Source of the DNA: Dasyornis broadbenti
Taxonomy: Eukaryota > Chordata > Aves > Passeriformes > Dasyornithidae
Length of the DNA: 64,000 nucleotides
Direction: 5' to 3'
Assembly (NCBI GenBank): GCA_013397935.1
Contig: VZRN01003245.1
Span: forward strand, 707,578 to 771,577
Below are positions 10,325 to 22,556 of the stretch, piece by piece; the first letter of the stretch is position 1; each line of letters starts with the position of its first letter. A program made the translations under genes and the position numbers. The notes beneath the pieces are model-generated. The model had not been told where the DNA came from and did not search any database. It saw only the letters and a program-made list of their open reading frames with translations.

Positions 10325-13300
10325 CTGAATCAAAAAGATCATAAGGAACAATGAGACAGCAAAGTTAGGGTAAGACTACAAATGAAGAGGCTTATAAAGC
10401 AATAAAACAGCAAAGCCAGAAGTGATATAACAGGGAATACTGTCATCCTGAAATCCATCTGCTCTATGGAAGAAATTAGAGGTAACTGTGTCTACCACAC
10501 TTTCCCCTATGTCCTTCTAATACCATTTGTTAAAACCAAACTGTAGATAAACCCCCTAGTTGTTATATTTGAGTTAATGACATCTTTTTGGAGGAAAATT
10601 GTTCAATGTAAATTATTTTCATGTGTAATTTCGATGAAGCTGAGATGCAACAAATTTTGGGAAGTATGCATGTATTTATTATATGTATTGTTTTCAGGTT
10701 ATAATTTTTTACTGAAAACAGGATACTTTTTTTTTCCTATGAGTTGACCCTATCAATAGTGGATGCTTTCATGTAGTATATCTGATGTCCGTGTCTACAC
10801 ATATGCATGTGCAAAAAGGCTCAGTTTTCCTGGATTTAACGTCTTTCTTTTATTAAGACACTTAATCCACAAAAAATTACCATTCTTAAATTATTATGAG
10901 ACATAAAGTTATGCAGTTAAAAAAAAAAAAACCAAAAATCCTCAAACAAACCAGGCCAAACAACTATTGTCTTTATGAAATATTATATTTCTCTGAAAAT
11001 TTAAGAGGAATATGACCTGCAATAGATGACAGGCTCAGGCATAGGCTATTCAGAAATATCCTATTCCATATTAAAACAGGTCAACTTGGAAATGAACTAG
11101 TTATCAATGATCATATGTATACCATGCATACCTATAAAACAATACCAGGAAAAAATGTACCAAAGATTAAAAAGTATGAGCCATTATATTTGGAACAGTA
11201 ATTATCACTTTACAATTAATTGTTAAAAAATCTAATCCTTCAGCTAACATAATTAAATAAACAACATTAACTGTATCCTATCTTCAGCTATCTGAAGCCA
11301 CAGCAAGAAGCATTTTTTTCATGTCATGCAACAATATACTACTAATTTTGGTAGTTTCTGTTGCTCTTTTATTCTTGATTCCTTTTTAAAGAAAAAAAAA
11401 GCACAAAGCATAAAGTCATTATTCTGAAATAGGGATTAGTAAAAATACCCAATCTACACTTCAAATTTAGCCAATGTTTATGAAACAGATTTTAATATTT
11501 ATTCTTGAACTTCAGCAGGCCAAAACAGGGCATCCAACAACACTTAAACTGTGTGTGTGAACGTGACTCTGAATGTATAAAATCATTCTTTGTTGGCAAT
11601 TACAGAAATATGAGGCTTTTTAGATCAGATTTTTTGTGGCATTGGACAATAAATTAGGCAGATCGAATGAAAAGAAAAATGTATATTTCAAGTGCTGGTA
11701 ACCTTAGCTTGGTTAAAAGGAATGTGATCATCACTCTGAAGCCTTGCCCTGACAAAGATAATCTTTGCTGGCTCTGTTTAGTCACAACCACATATAACCT
11801 GAATGATAAAACTCCTGTGTCCAGCATCTTTCAAAGGAGCTTTTAAAACTTGAGTTCATATAAGCAGCACAAGTTGGGCTCCTTGTCTATACTTTAGTTT
11901 ATAGGAAATTACTAAGAATAATAATTTGTTCTTCACAAGAGCTGAACCAGTCCCTAAAGAACAGGATCCTGGTCAGAGTCTACACAGTGACCCTGTAAAA
12001 TCACTTCCCCAGATTAAGGCATTGCAGGGCAAAAACAATTAGGTGAGTTGCTCTGGAGATGTACCACAATACTTACTTGCTAATCTGGTTTGTTACACTC
12101 AAGGTGCACTGCAAGGATTTTATTAAATGCAGTGCTTGAGTCAAATATCCTGTGTTTTTAAACATTCAGAAAAAATGTTTGCCTCTTGGCCACCCACATG
12201 AGACATTTGAAAAGACATCAAGGTTTTTACAAATCATGTAGTCCCAATAATAACACGCAGGACAGAATACTAAAAGAGAAAACAGTATCTTTTTACCCTC
12301 CCTCACATCCAAGTGACGCAACATTTTTTAAACAACATTTTAACTATTGTTTTCAATAAAACATGTTGGGAGTAACATGCTAAAAGCTTTTGTGTGTGTT
12401 TGGAAGAGGGTCCAAAGGAAAAACTTTCAAGAGAAGTTACCCTTTGATATGATACAGACACGCTTGGTGGGTGAAAGCCGGCCTCACTTTACAGTGGGGA
12501 TTCCCTCCATAAAGCTATCGCTATTTAACATAAGTGCATATGTGAATACCCCATATTCAAACATTAAATGAATGAATCAATCCTTTCTCAGTTTCTTGAC
12601 CACACTTCAAAATTCCCATCTTGTTTGTATTTTCTGCTTTACCTTCTACGCCGGTTTTCTTTTGTGTCACAGCAGAGTCCTTGTGATAACCATATTTTAG
12701 AAGATTTAGTAGGTGAATGTTGGGTGGAGTGAAAGTTGGATGAAAGTTGAGTGGAGATTTCCACCAAGGCAGTTTATTTTCAATTTTTTCCTAAGAAGAT
12801 AAATTACTCCAAACATGACAGGCCTATTATTTAATCTGTATCAGATGCAATTAAAGGGAAAATACTGAAAGTATTAGGAATACTGTAAGAATTCTGATAT
12901 TAACATATTAATTCATCAGAGTGATATTAATCTTAATGCTTAGGGTTACTGGGTGCTAATCATAGCAATAATTTAACTCAGTAATAGACCATACTGTAGC
13001 TGAAGACAAATGAAGGTGCTGCTGCACCTAGGCCTTGAACAGACTTTTTATAAAAATTAAAAAACTTTAAAAGCTAAAGAAGAGCAATAATCCAGAAGTT
13101 AGACAAGCTAATTACCTAGAAGTCTATTTTCAATCACAAACTGTCTCAATAGTGGTTAAGAAATACAGAAAAATTTTTAGAGCATATTATTTTTGGTGTC
13201 CAGTTTCCTCTTACTAAAAAGCTTAAAAACCCTTGGGGGTTTTTTAAAATAAAAGTACTATTAGTAAATTATTTAAACTTTGATTGAGGTTAGTACATTA

Positions 13301-16300
13301 CAATGAATGAATTCTTTAGATTCTTTTGCTTTTAAAGTTAAATATACCAACATGAAGAGGTAAAGGAAGCGTGCACATTTTCAGTTGGATGCCTAAAAAA
13401 AGTTGATACTCCACTAAGAATATTAAGATACCTTTGTTTGGAAATAAATATAACCATTGAATTTTTTATTTCTTTTTGTTAATCAACATCCTTATCTATG
13501 TAAACGTCATTGATATAGAACTTAATGGAAGTATATTGCAGATTAATAAAATTCTTTGCATTCTATTATTAGAATAATAAATTGGATCATGAATAATCTA
13601 CTATGAATTCTACAGAACTGTTTGACATAATATGCAATAGCTAAGAAAACAAACATTTTGAAATTGTTTTTATACCTTACAATAAATAATATAATAAAAC
13701 CCAAGGAAACACTGTGTAATGACCCAGACTGTTTTCTTCTGACTGCTACAGTTTTCAACCCTTTTAACTTTCTGATCTCAGCACCTTATGCCTACCTCTG
13801 GAGAAGGAACACAAAATCTTTTCTGTTTTTAAAAATCCCTATCTAAATCCTTTTAAATTCTCTTCAAATTAACTAGCTAGCTGATATAATTATAATAAAC
13901 TGGAACAAGACAAAGTATGTATTTTCACCTGGACCAGACTCTTGTTAAAATCACTTTTTTAACTTCAGTTTCTCGTGAGTCCAGTGGTTTCATTTTCTGT
14001 AGAATATCAGTGGCTAAATGATGCAGTTTGCATGTTCTTTATACTCCATTTAAAAGATTACCTAGAAATTTAAAACACCAAAAGAAACCCTAAAGGAAAC
14101 AAGACCAAAAAAAAAAAAAAAAAAGGCCCTAAAGGAAACGAGACCAAAAAATCAAGGTAAACATATCTAATATTTTAGACCCAAGCAATTCTTCAGAGGA
14201 AAGAAATAGATAAAGCATAACTAACAGTATGCTTCAATTTTTTTTTTTTTTTCCCCTTTTAAAAATAAACAGAAGAAGGTGCCCACTAGAGGTTTCCAGA
14301 ACAACTGCCTGGGAAATTTTAGAAGCAGGAAGGAGGAGAGACCTGTAAGTGGAAGCTTGGAGGGGAGACAGAAAGATAAAATTGGTGTGGAGGGGAAAAA
14401 GACTTGATAAATCCAGCCCTATAGAAGAAACCCCCAGAGCCATTGCACACCTTTGACAGGTCTACCACACGTGCAAGGCAACAATGGCAGAGCTGAAAAA
14501 TCAATCACCAGGACCTGAGGGTGAAGTGAAGCCCCACTGGTGCTGCTCCCATCTAGCAAGAAGCAAGGGGTCTGTAGGTCAGGGGCAGACACTCGAGCCC
14601 CTGCCTCTTCCTTCCCTTGTATTCCATCTGCAGTGACTCATCAAGGATCTGCTCCCTAGCAGACCTCAAATCCCCTCTATTCCTGCTCAGCGTCACTTCT
14701 CCTTATATCCCACTGGCTCTCCTACCCTCTACTCACAGCCAGAACCTCTCAGATATCATAACACTCATACAGAAACTCATCAAATACAACCTCACGTTTT
14801 CTTTCCAGATTTTCCATCTTATTTTGAATTAAAGAATGTACAGACTTGTGTTTCAGGAGGAATCAAGAGCTCAGGAGTTCATAATACAAATTTAGTTACA
14901 AAATAAAATTTAAACTCTGGGGCATATCCCTCTTACTGTAACAACAACAACAAAAAAAATTATCACCAGTTTATAAGGTGATGCAAAATAAGCTGAATTT
15001 TAGGGAAATATAATGCCTTTGAATCTCAAAGAAAAAATGTTCCATATTGAGATGCATGTACTTCATATTTTAACATACCTCAAGAATAACGTTTACTAGA
15101 TTAGTTTCTCAATACTAAGTGCAGTATGATGAATTTTAAGGGTAAACAATATGTATTACAAAAAGAAAAAGTAGTTGCTCATTTGTAAAGTATTTTTATT
15201 GATAATAATCATGAAATATCCATATTCCGTAACATTTCTATTGCTACATTGCCCCTTTCTAAACATAATTAATGTGATTTATTATCAATCCATAACTCCC
15301 TTCATAACAAAGATATTTTGTAGAATGCAAAGTGGAAGGAAAAGACAGCTGGTCAATTCCTAGTAATCTTAGTAACAACAACAATTCACAGCAAGCTCTG
15401 CTCCACATGAAATGCAGACACCAGTGAAGCCAGTTACATATGAGAAAGCGAACTGAGAACAAGTGGGGGGATCTGCATGAGTGGAAATCAGCAACCACCA
15501 GCCTAAGAAAGAGAACTGTCCTGATCTGTACTCAGTACCTGCAATACTGACAGAAAAATTATCATAAATTGCATAGAAAAGCTGCAGACTAAAGCTAGGA
15601 AAGGAAAATGGCATTCCTAAATTGAAGTGTTTGGCAGTTTGGCACTAGAATTAACTCCTTGCTTGAGGGTCCTTGTATTTAAGAAGTCAGAGCAATAGAT
15701 GATGATTTACTACAGTTAGCATTTTCTTTTTGCACGTCGAATTCTTTCCATTGAGGCATTATTCCAGAGAAGTCTCTGGCCTCATAACTTGTGAGGTTTG
15801 TTATCCTGGGGAGTGACAACTGCTGCTTGGTCCAAAGCCCCTGACACATTAGCTTTTCACACTGAAAAACCACTCTAACCTTCTTGCCTCAGATGTTTCC
15901 GACTCTTCTATAGTTTCACTGGTCCCCAGACTGTCCCCATGATGACGACACTCACTCCTTCCAACTCCTGCTCCCATCCCTCTGTTGGTCACTAGAACAG
16001 ATCTAACAGATCTAACTTCACACTGCCATCCTGACATGTCCTCTGGCACTCCAGACCAATCTGGCAATGACCACCAACACCTTCTGTGCTAATTCTCTCC
16101 AGAATTTTTTGGTATTTGAACCCCCTGACTGCTACAGTTGCACTGACTAAAACAGTCTCCAAAGATCATATGCTCTGAAACCTTGCTCTTTTGTAAGAAT
16201 GTTAAAACAATTAATTACCTTTCTTGATGCATTGAATTAACTACACATGTTAATAAATGCTCAATTTGTTTAAAAGCTCCTCTTTATCTTGTTTTTACTG

Positions 16301-19124
16301 AAGGTGAATGGAAGAGGAAATTACAATGTTGGGTACTCCTAGGAGAAACAGGGTGAACCTAAACAAAGGAAGTAGCCAACCAGAGCCGAAGGGAGCTGTA
16401 ATTTCTAATCTCTGAGTGGTTTCTCCTCCTAAAATTATAAAGGTTACTATGGCCACAGACTAAGTTGAAAGGTTCAAGATAGGCTTGATCCATTAATCAG
16501 TCCAACCACCAAAGTGACATGTTTCATCTTACTCTTTAAATTCAGTCATGTTTTTTTCTCATGAGATTATCTCCTGTTGGAGCAGTTCAGTTCAAAGTCA
16601 TTAATTATTAAAAATGTATTGGAAAATTAACAAAGTGTAGCTCCTGTCCTGGTCATTCTTCTACAGAAGAGAATCAACATTTTCCAATTTCCTGTCCAAA
16701 AGGACTGCATTCTCATACTGCAGTGTTCAAGGTGGAAATCATACCCAGCAGGAAATTCTACATTGCTTTCTAGAGACAAGCAGTCTCAAATTTCATGATT
16801 CACTGTTACTAGAAAAACAGTCTAGAACCACTTGGCAAATTCAAACACACATATCGCTTACATATAGAAAAGAAAATTTGTCTTGAAATCCAAAATTTCC
16901 ATCATTTTAGAGTTGCTGCACTTGGCTGAGGTATTTATTGTGTTTCATTTGGCATTAACTATGTTTGGCTTTTAAAATCAAGACGACGTTTTCCATAAAA
17001 ACACATTCTATATCTTCTCTAACAAAAATGGGCAAGTGTTCCAGTAATAAAACATTAAACAACTTTTGTGCCTATAAAGATATTAATAGGGCAGAAGTTA
17101 TTTCAGTTTATGTAATTCAAGCCCTGTAACTCCCATAAAGATTTTAACACAGCCAAAATTTTTGTTGTTTTCAGCTGAGATAATACTATCTGAGCAAAGG
17201 AGTCTGTAAACATACCTAAGAATATCTAAGATCAAGTAGGAAGAAACCTACTCTATTTTTAATGATGCTTATTTCAACTCAACTTCAATCCACAAAATGT
17301 CTGCGTGCCACAATGCTTCATATGTACAAACCAAGATCATCAAACCAAGAAGAAAAAGAGAAGTTATTTATAAATACATCAGTTGGCAGCTATACTAAAA
17401 TAAAAATATACAATACAAAAATCATCAGAGGGGAGCTAGGACTGGTCCACAAATGCAACTGCATCCTTATTCTCACAGGGGGAGACTATCAAAGGCGTGA
17501 GGGTGAGATAAATATCAAGTGCTCAACACATGTCAGCATGGGTTGGCAACTTGCATTTATGCTTTCAAAACCAATCCTGTAATTCAGGGAAATAGGCGAA
17601 GTTCCATAAGTGGTAAAACAAAAAAAAAATTTATGTTGAATTCATCCTCCACTTTCTGCAATTAACTTTTCTTTTTCTTTTTTCTTTTGAAGAAAAGAAA
17701 GAATACTTCCAATATAGACTACTTTGCCTTTCTCACAAGCATAGTACAGGCTAATACAGATAAATTAATCTACTCTCTAAACCTACAAATATATTCAAAA
17801 ACATTTTTACATGGGGAAGTATTTATAGCCCAATTTTGAAAGGTTTCAAGTAGAGAAGTTGTTGAATTCACAAATGTGTTATGAAAATGAAGGCAAAGAT
17901 TCTAAATTACCTTACAGAATGGGTGCATAAACCATATACTGTCCCATTTAATTTTTTTATCAAACCTTAACCACCTGATACAGATTAGGCAGCACTCTGC
18001 AATATTACACAGCAGTTGGGAAGAATGCTGTACCTATGGAGCCCACGCAGGGAATGGGGAGAAAGAGGTGGGATAGGTTGGGACAGGTCCAAGCATGGCC
18101 ATAAGAGCTCCTCATCCAGCCCAGACCGACACTGGGTGACCCCATGTGAGTCTCAAGATTGCGTGTGATGTGAAAACCAGCACATGCTTTCTCAGGACTC
18201 GGTGTGTCCCAATGACACGGCACAGCATGTGGAGAAAAGTGCCACACATTTAACAGACACTTGATTATTGCAGGAAACAAAGAAAAGCTATTTCTCACTT
18301 CAGGTTCCTCTGTCAGGTGACCTGATTCTGGTTAGACTATGACAAAAACATTCTCCCCCTAAATAGGAATTAGCTGTAACAGCAATGATTAATAATCCAT
18401 ATGGGTAATACTCCACATATGAGCATATGGAAAAATCGACACAAATAGGCACAACTGCCAGACAGAGGTGAAATAATGTGAGATACCAGAGCACTCGTGG
18501 ATTTTAACAGTTGTGCTTCTAGGCACAAACATGCAAACAGGGAATCTTGCTGCACATTAGCAGGTTGTAAATTTCCAAATAAAATGCTTCACTAAAAGTG
18601 AAAGGTTGTTTGTTTGTTTTTAATAGTACATCTGTTTTATTAAATTAGCAACACTTACATATTAAAGCATGTCTGGTGTGAGGTGTCTGGTCACCTGAAA
18701 TTTGTGTGGGAACAAAAAGTATGACAAGAAGCCCACCCATATATTAGTGTTTATACTGACTGGTATCTACATTCATTCTTAATCCTTTTTATTTTCATAT
18801 AGTGGGAATTTGTTTCTTAAAACTAGAATATCTGATTAAATCATACATTTTTTCCTAAAATATCCTTTTAATTAAAGCAATACTAACAATGAAAATAACA
18901 TCAAAAATTTAAAAATAGGTCAATTCATCAACTATTTAATCTGCTGAATGTTATTTATCTCAGAATGAGATGCGACATTCTTTAGCAAAGAAGTTTTATG
19001 ATGATCTGGAGAAATCTGTGAAAATATAGCTCTGTTCTACAACATATCATCCAATGAGCAAAAACTGAGCACGAATTATGGCCTTCCTACAAAAGTGAAT
19101 GTAAGGGTTCAGAAAGTAACTCAC
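10325..19124 (-). other. RSPO2: RSPO2 intron between furin-like repeat 1 and 2 exons
   Basis: An 8.8 kb intron with a GTGAGTTAC donor and a GATTCAG acceptor. It is AT-rich and largely unique. It contains a duplicated A-run unit at 14088-14150, T-runs near 14239-14252, and a pyrimidine/purine-rich stretch near 17668-17702. The parts at 10.3-14.0, 14.3-17.6 and 17.7-19.1 kb contain no repeat family or coding exon that I can recognise. Short open frames there lack domain similarity. Confidence 0.9.
14088..14150. repeat. Duplicated unit flanking an A-run
   Basis: The unit ccctaaaggaaacaagacc followed by 18 A's is repeated directly as ccctaaaggaaacgagacc plus a shorter A-run. The two copies differ at one base before the A-run. 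This is either a slippage duplication or a short direct repeat around a poly-A insertion; the insert would be only the poly-A itself. Confidence 0.75.
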
Positions 19125-19313
19125 TTGAACATCTGTTCATGTCTGGCGTTCGCAGTCCATAGTACCCCGACGGGCAGGAGTGCAAGCATTCACCGTACTG
19201 TCTCATCCCTTCTCTTCGCAGGAAGAAGAACAACTTGTGCTGGCATCTGATGCACCCATTATCCTTTGAACAGGACAAGCAACCTTTGCAAATTGGATTT
19301 GGTCCATAGTTAG
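19125..19313 (-). CDS. RSPO2: RSPO2 exon, furin-like repeat 1 (partial gene)
   Basis: Internal exon of R-spondin 2, a secreted agonist of canonical Wnt signalling. The 189 bp exon encodes the first cysteine-rich furin-like repeat. It reads NPICKGCLSCSKDNGC, then RCQHKLFFFLRREGMRQYGE, then CLHSCPSGYYG and DMNRCS. From family knowledge, this repeat contacts the ubiquitin ligases ZNRF3 and RNF43; the Arg and Gln in REGMRQYG correspond to the key contact residues, and both are present. On the minus strand the acceptor is TTTTGCAG before the exon and the donor is GTGAGTTAC after it. The exon begins two bases into a codon (ending CT) and ends with the first base of the next codon, which completes as AGA with the following exon. 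All expected cysteines are present. The upstream signal-peptide exon was not found. The identification rests on my memory of the vertebrate family and is very secure; RSPO1, 3 and 4 fit less well. Confidence 0.97.
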
Positions 19314-21485
19314 CTGCAAAATAAGAAGATAAATTACACTTTAAGATAATTTGAAAAGTGTTTTGTCTGGAGGTCCTCTATCCTCTAAAGTGTTACTCAT
19401 CTTTGGATGACTACGAAAAGTTTCGAAAGGAAGGTTCTGAAAGTGCGCTCACTTTAAGACATCTGCACTTGCATTAAATAAAATGAAAAGCAATCTCTAC
19501 ATTTTTAATTGTATGTAGCGCAATTTAATGAATTCACACACATTTAAAACACAGGCACAGGCAAGCAGAGACCAAGCTTTATACAGTTCACAGTATAAAG
19601 TTGAATAAAAATGCAGTGCTGGATTCTAGTTTGGAGCTTGGGGACATAAGCACACAACAGCAACAATATAAGAACTTCAGCACTCTGATATATGCACGTG
19701 GAATGATATGCCCATGGAAATCGAGCAACACCCCTAAAGAAATTTCTGATCTGTGAAGCAAGCAATATTGAGAGTACAGAATTTACTGCAGAACAGTTAC
19801 AGCACTAGCAGTGTGGGCTGTCTCCTAAATCTCAGGGTCCTAGAACAGCTGTCTTCTTGCAGGCTCTTCTTGATCTAATACAAGTATCAAGACAAAATTT
19901 TCCAAAAAAGAGTAACAGTTTTAAGTTCTAAGAGCCTTTTTCTACAAATTTTTTACCCAAAATGGTTTGAAAACCATATGCACAGACATTACCAAAGGAC
20001 TGCATTAGTGCAGATTAACATTTTAGGTCACCAACTGCTGTGCATTCAAGTCTGTGCTCTGATTTTGTTGGATTATTTTACTTTTTTCTTTTAAATTATT
20101 TGTCTGATAACTGCAACACAAATTTCAGCCACATCACACTTCGTTCTTATGAGCTTTTATTATTCTGCCTTTCTGCAGAGTTGCAGAACACTCCTTTGGC
20201 CCCATGGGCTGTGAAGTCCTTCTCAGGTGCTGCGTCAGCACAGCAGGTTAGCAGAGGTAGGATGGCTCAAGACATACCTGAAACCAGCATAACTTAACAT
20301 GTCTGTTTTAAACATTAAATTGGCTACAGGAATTCACAGAAATTTCCCAGTTCAAACCTGGTTTACAGAAAACAAAAGAAAAATATTATGCAACAAAGGA
20401 AAGTGTCTTTGGGGTCACAAGAGGTTTATAACAGAGGCCACCCAGAGAGCAGCTCATCAAAAGGGCCTATGTTTAATTGTTATATTTTTAAATATTTAAA
20501 AGTATTCACACCCTAACGTAGTGAGCTGGTACTTTTACCTTCTATGGCCAGATAATTGAGGTTGTTCAACAGATACTTCACCAGCAGAGTCAGGAAAAAA
20601 ACAAGGAAAAGCCCACCATCCTCTGGAACCAGTAGCTGATAAGCTTTACTCTCACCTTCACACATCTGCACACCACATTCCAATTCCCTCTCTGCTCCCA
20701 TCCCCCACACAGGACTCACTAAGTTCAGCATGACAGCATTCAGCTCCGATCTTGTACAAATAATCCTAGTGGGTGGCAGGCAGGACAAGAAGCGAAGCAA
20801 TCTGGTGTGAAGTAGCTCAGTCAGTGGGACACTTTCTGAGTGTTCAAGTCCTCTGATACCAGTCTCACTAGGTGAGATCCCCTTGATGGGAAAAGCATCC
20901 TTACCCTTCATAGTGTATGTATGATTCTTCAGCACCCCGTTAACCCTTTGGTAATGAGACACCCTAACAGACCAACTGCCTTACGCTCCTAAACCAGTTC
21001 TCATCTCCTGGTGCCCAAAAGACCTGGGATATAACTTTTCCTACAATTCAGCTTGTAACTATTTTCATTCAAAACCCACTTCTTCAAAGACATACAAGAA
21101 GCGAAACAAACAAATGAGCTATGCATGGATGCATCCCTCATCTCACTGTCAGCAGGGACTGCCTTACTGTAACCACATCAAATAATACGTGACCATGTAC
21201 TCCAAAGCAATTGTTGCTTAACACATGGTGGGCAATCCTGAAGACTTCTGAATTCCCTTTTAGTCTCCTTGGATCTCACTCTCAGTAAATCTTTACCTCC
21301 AGTTAATTCAAGGTCCCTCAGAGAAGCTTGTATTATAACAAAAGAGTTAAAAGGAACAAAGCAAAAGCAAGGATACAAGATGCCTGAATTTATTCACCAC
21401 TCAGAGAGTTTTTTGAAGTCCAAAACAGCAGAAATCATGTATATGTTTTTGACTCAGGGCCAGGCCAATTGCTGAACATCATGAA

Positions 21486-21596
21486 TATAGCTAAAGGTTT
21501 TTATATATACATATATATATCCATATATATATATCTCCATATATGTCCATATATATGGATATAGATAAAGGCTATACATGCAGATATAGCTAAAGG
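21486..21596. repeat. AT-rich microsatellite with repeated flanks
   Basis: A (TA)n-type tract with interspersed tcc triplets (21501-21562) lies within three imperfect copies of an atatagctaaagg-like word (21485, 21559 and 21584). The tract contains self-complementary blocks such as ccatatatatgg. It abuts the 5' edge of the CR1 copy that follows. Confidence 0.8.
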
Positions 21597-21599
21597 GAA

Positions 21600-22556
21600 C
21601 AAAACAGCAGGCCTGCTGGCAACAGACAGGGTAAAACTGTCTCAAAGGGGGAAAAGGATCTTTACACAGGATTTAGCAGGGCTTGTTGAAAGAGCTTTAA
21701 ACAAATTTGAAGGGAGAAAAGATTGAAACAAGGCTCACTAAAGTCTGGGAGCAGTATGCCAATATCTGAGGGACAGGGTGCTAGCAAGGTCTGTCAGTCT
21801 GCCATCTCAGAGGAGGTTGGGGTGTTTTGGTCCTCCAGAGCTTAGTGATGGTGAGCATAGGGTTGAGTGTTCATAAGAATGAGGGGGAAGGCCAACAAGG
21901 CAGCTATCATGGTGGGAGTTTGTCTGCAACATACCTCTCAACCAGGATAAAGAGGCAGATGAAATATTCTGTAAGTAGCTGGGACAAGTCTCACTATCAC
22001 TCACTCTTTTTTTCATGGTGGATATCAACTTATCAGATGTCTGCTCGAAATACAGCACAGCAAAGAGGAAAGAGCCTGTGAGATTCCTGGAGTGTGGGGC
22101 ACATAACTTCCTGACATATGGCTGGTGAGGGAGCAAACAAGGGACACAGCTGCTGAATCTGTTGTTTGGAAATGGAGAAAGACTTGCAGGCAATGTGATG
22201 GTTGGAGGCCATCTTGGGTATAATGATCACCAAATTGTAAGTTTTTAGGGGCACATCATTCTCTATAACTACCTGAAAATGCTAACAAGGTGGAGTTAAG
22301 CCTCACTCAGGCTTAACTCTCAGGTAACAAGCAATAGGATGAGAGAAAAGGGCCTCAAATTGTGCCAGGGGATGTTTAGATTGCATATTAGAAAAACTTT
22401 TCCCTTGGAAAGGATTGTCAAGCCTTGGAAAAAGGTCCCCAGGGAGTTATTCAAAAGACGTAGATGTGGTGATTAGGGACATGGCTTGTGCTGGCTTTAT
22501 GGCTGTACTCAATGATCTTAAAGGTCTTTTCCAACTTAAACAATTCTGTGATCTTG
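21600..22556 (+). mobile_element. CR1 LINE copy with endonuclease-domain remnant and 3' end
   Basis: A CR1 element of about 950 bp in plus orientation, internally deleted. Near 21670-21740 it carries the motif gcttgttgaaagagctttaa typical of the region upstream of the CR1 main frame. At 22078-22240 it carries the C-terminal part of the endonuclease domain, translating as RFLECGAHNFL and then GNVMVGGHLGYNDHQIV, which keeps the Asp-His pair of the catalytic motif. The element then jumps directly to the 3' region (ctctataactacctgaaaat at about 22262, caagcaataggatgagag at 22330). It ends with ggtcttttccaacttaaaca and attctgtgat near 22556. Most or all of the reverse transcriptase is missing, and stops interrupt the frame, so it is inactive. 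Confidence 0.85.
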
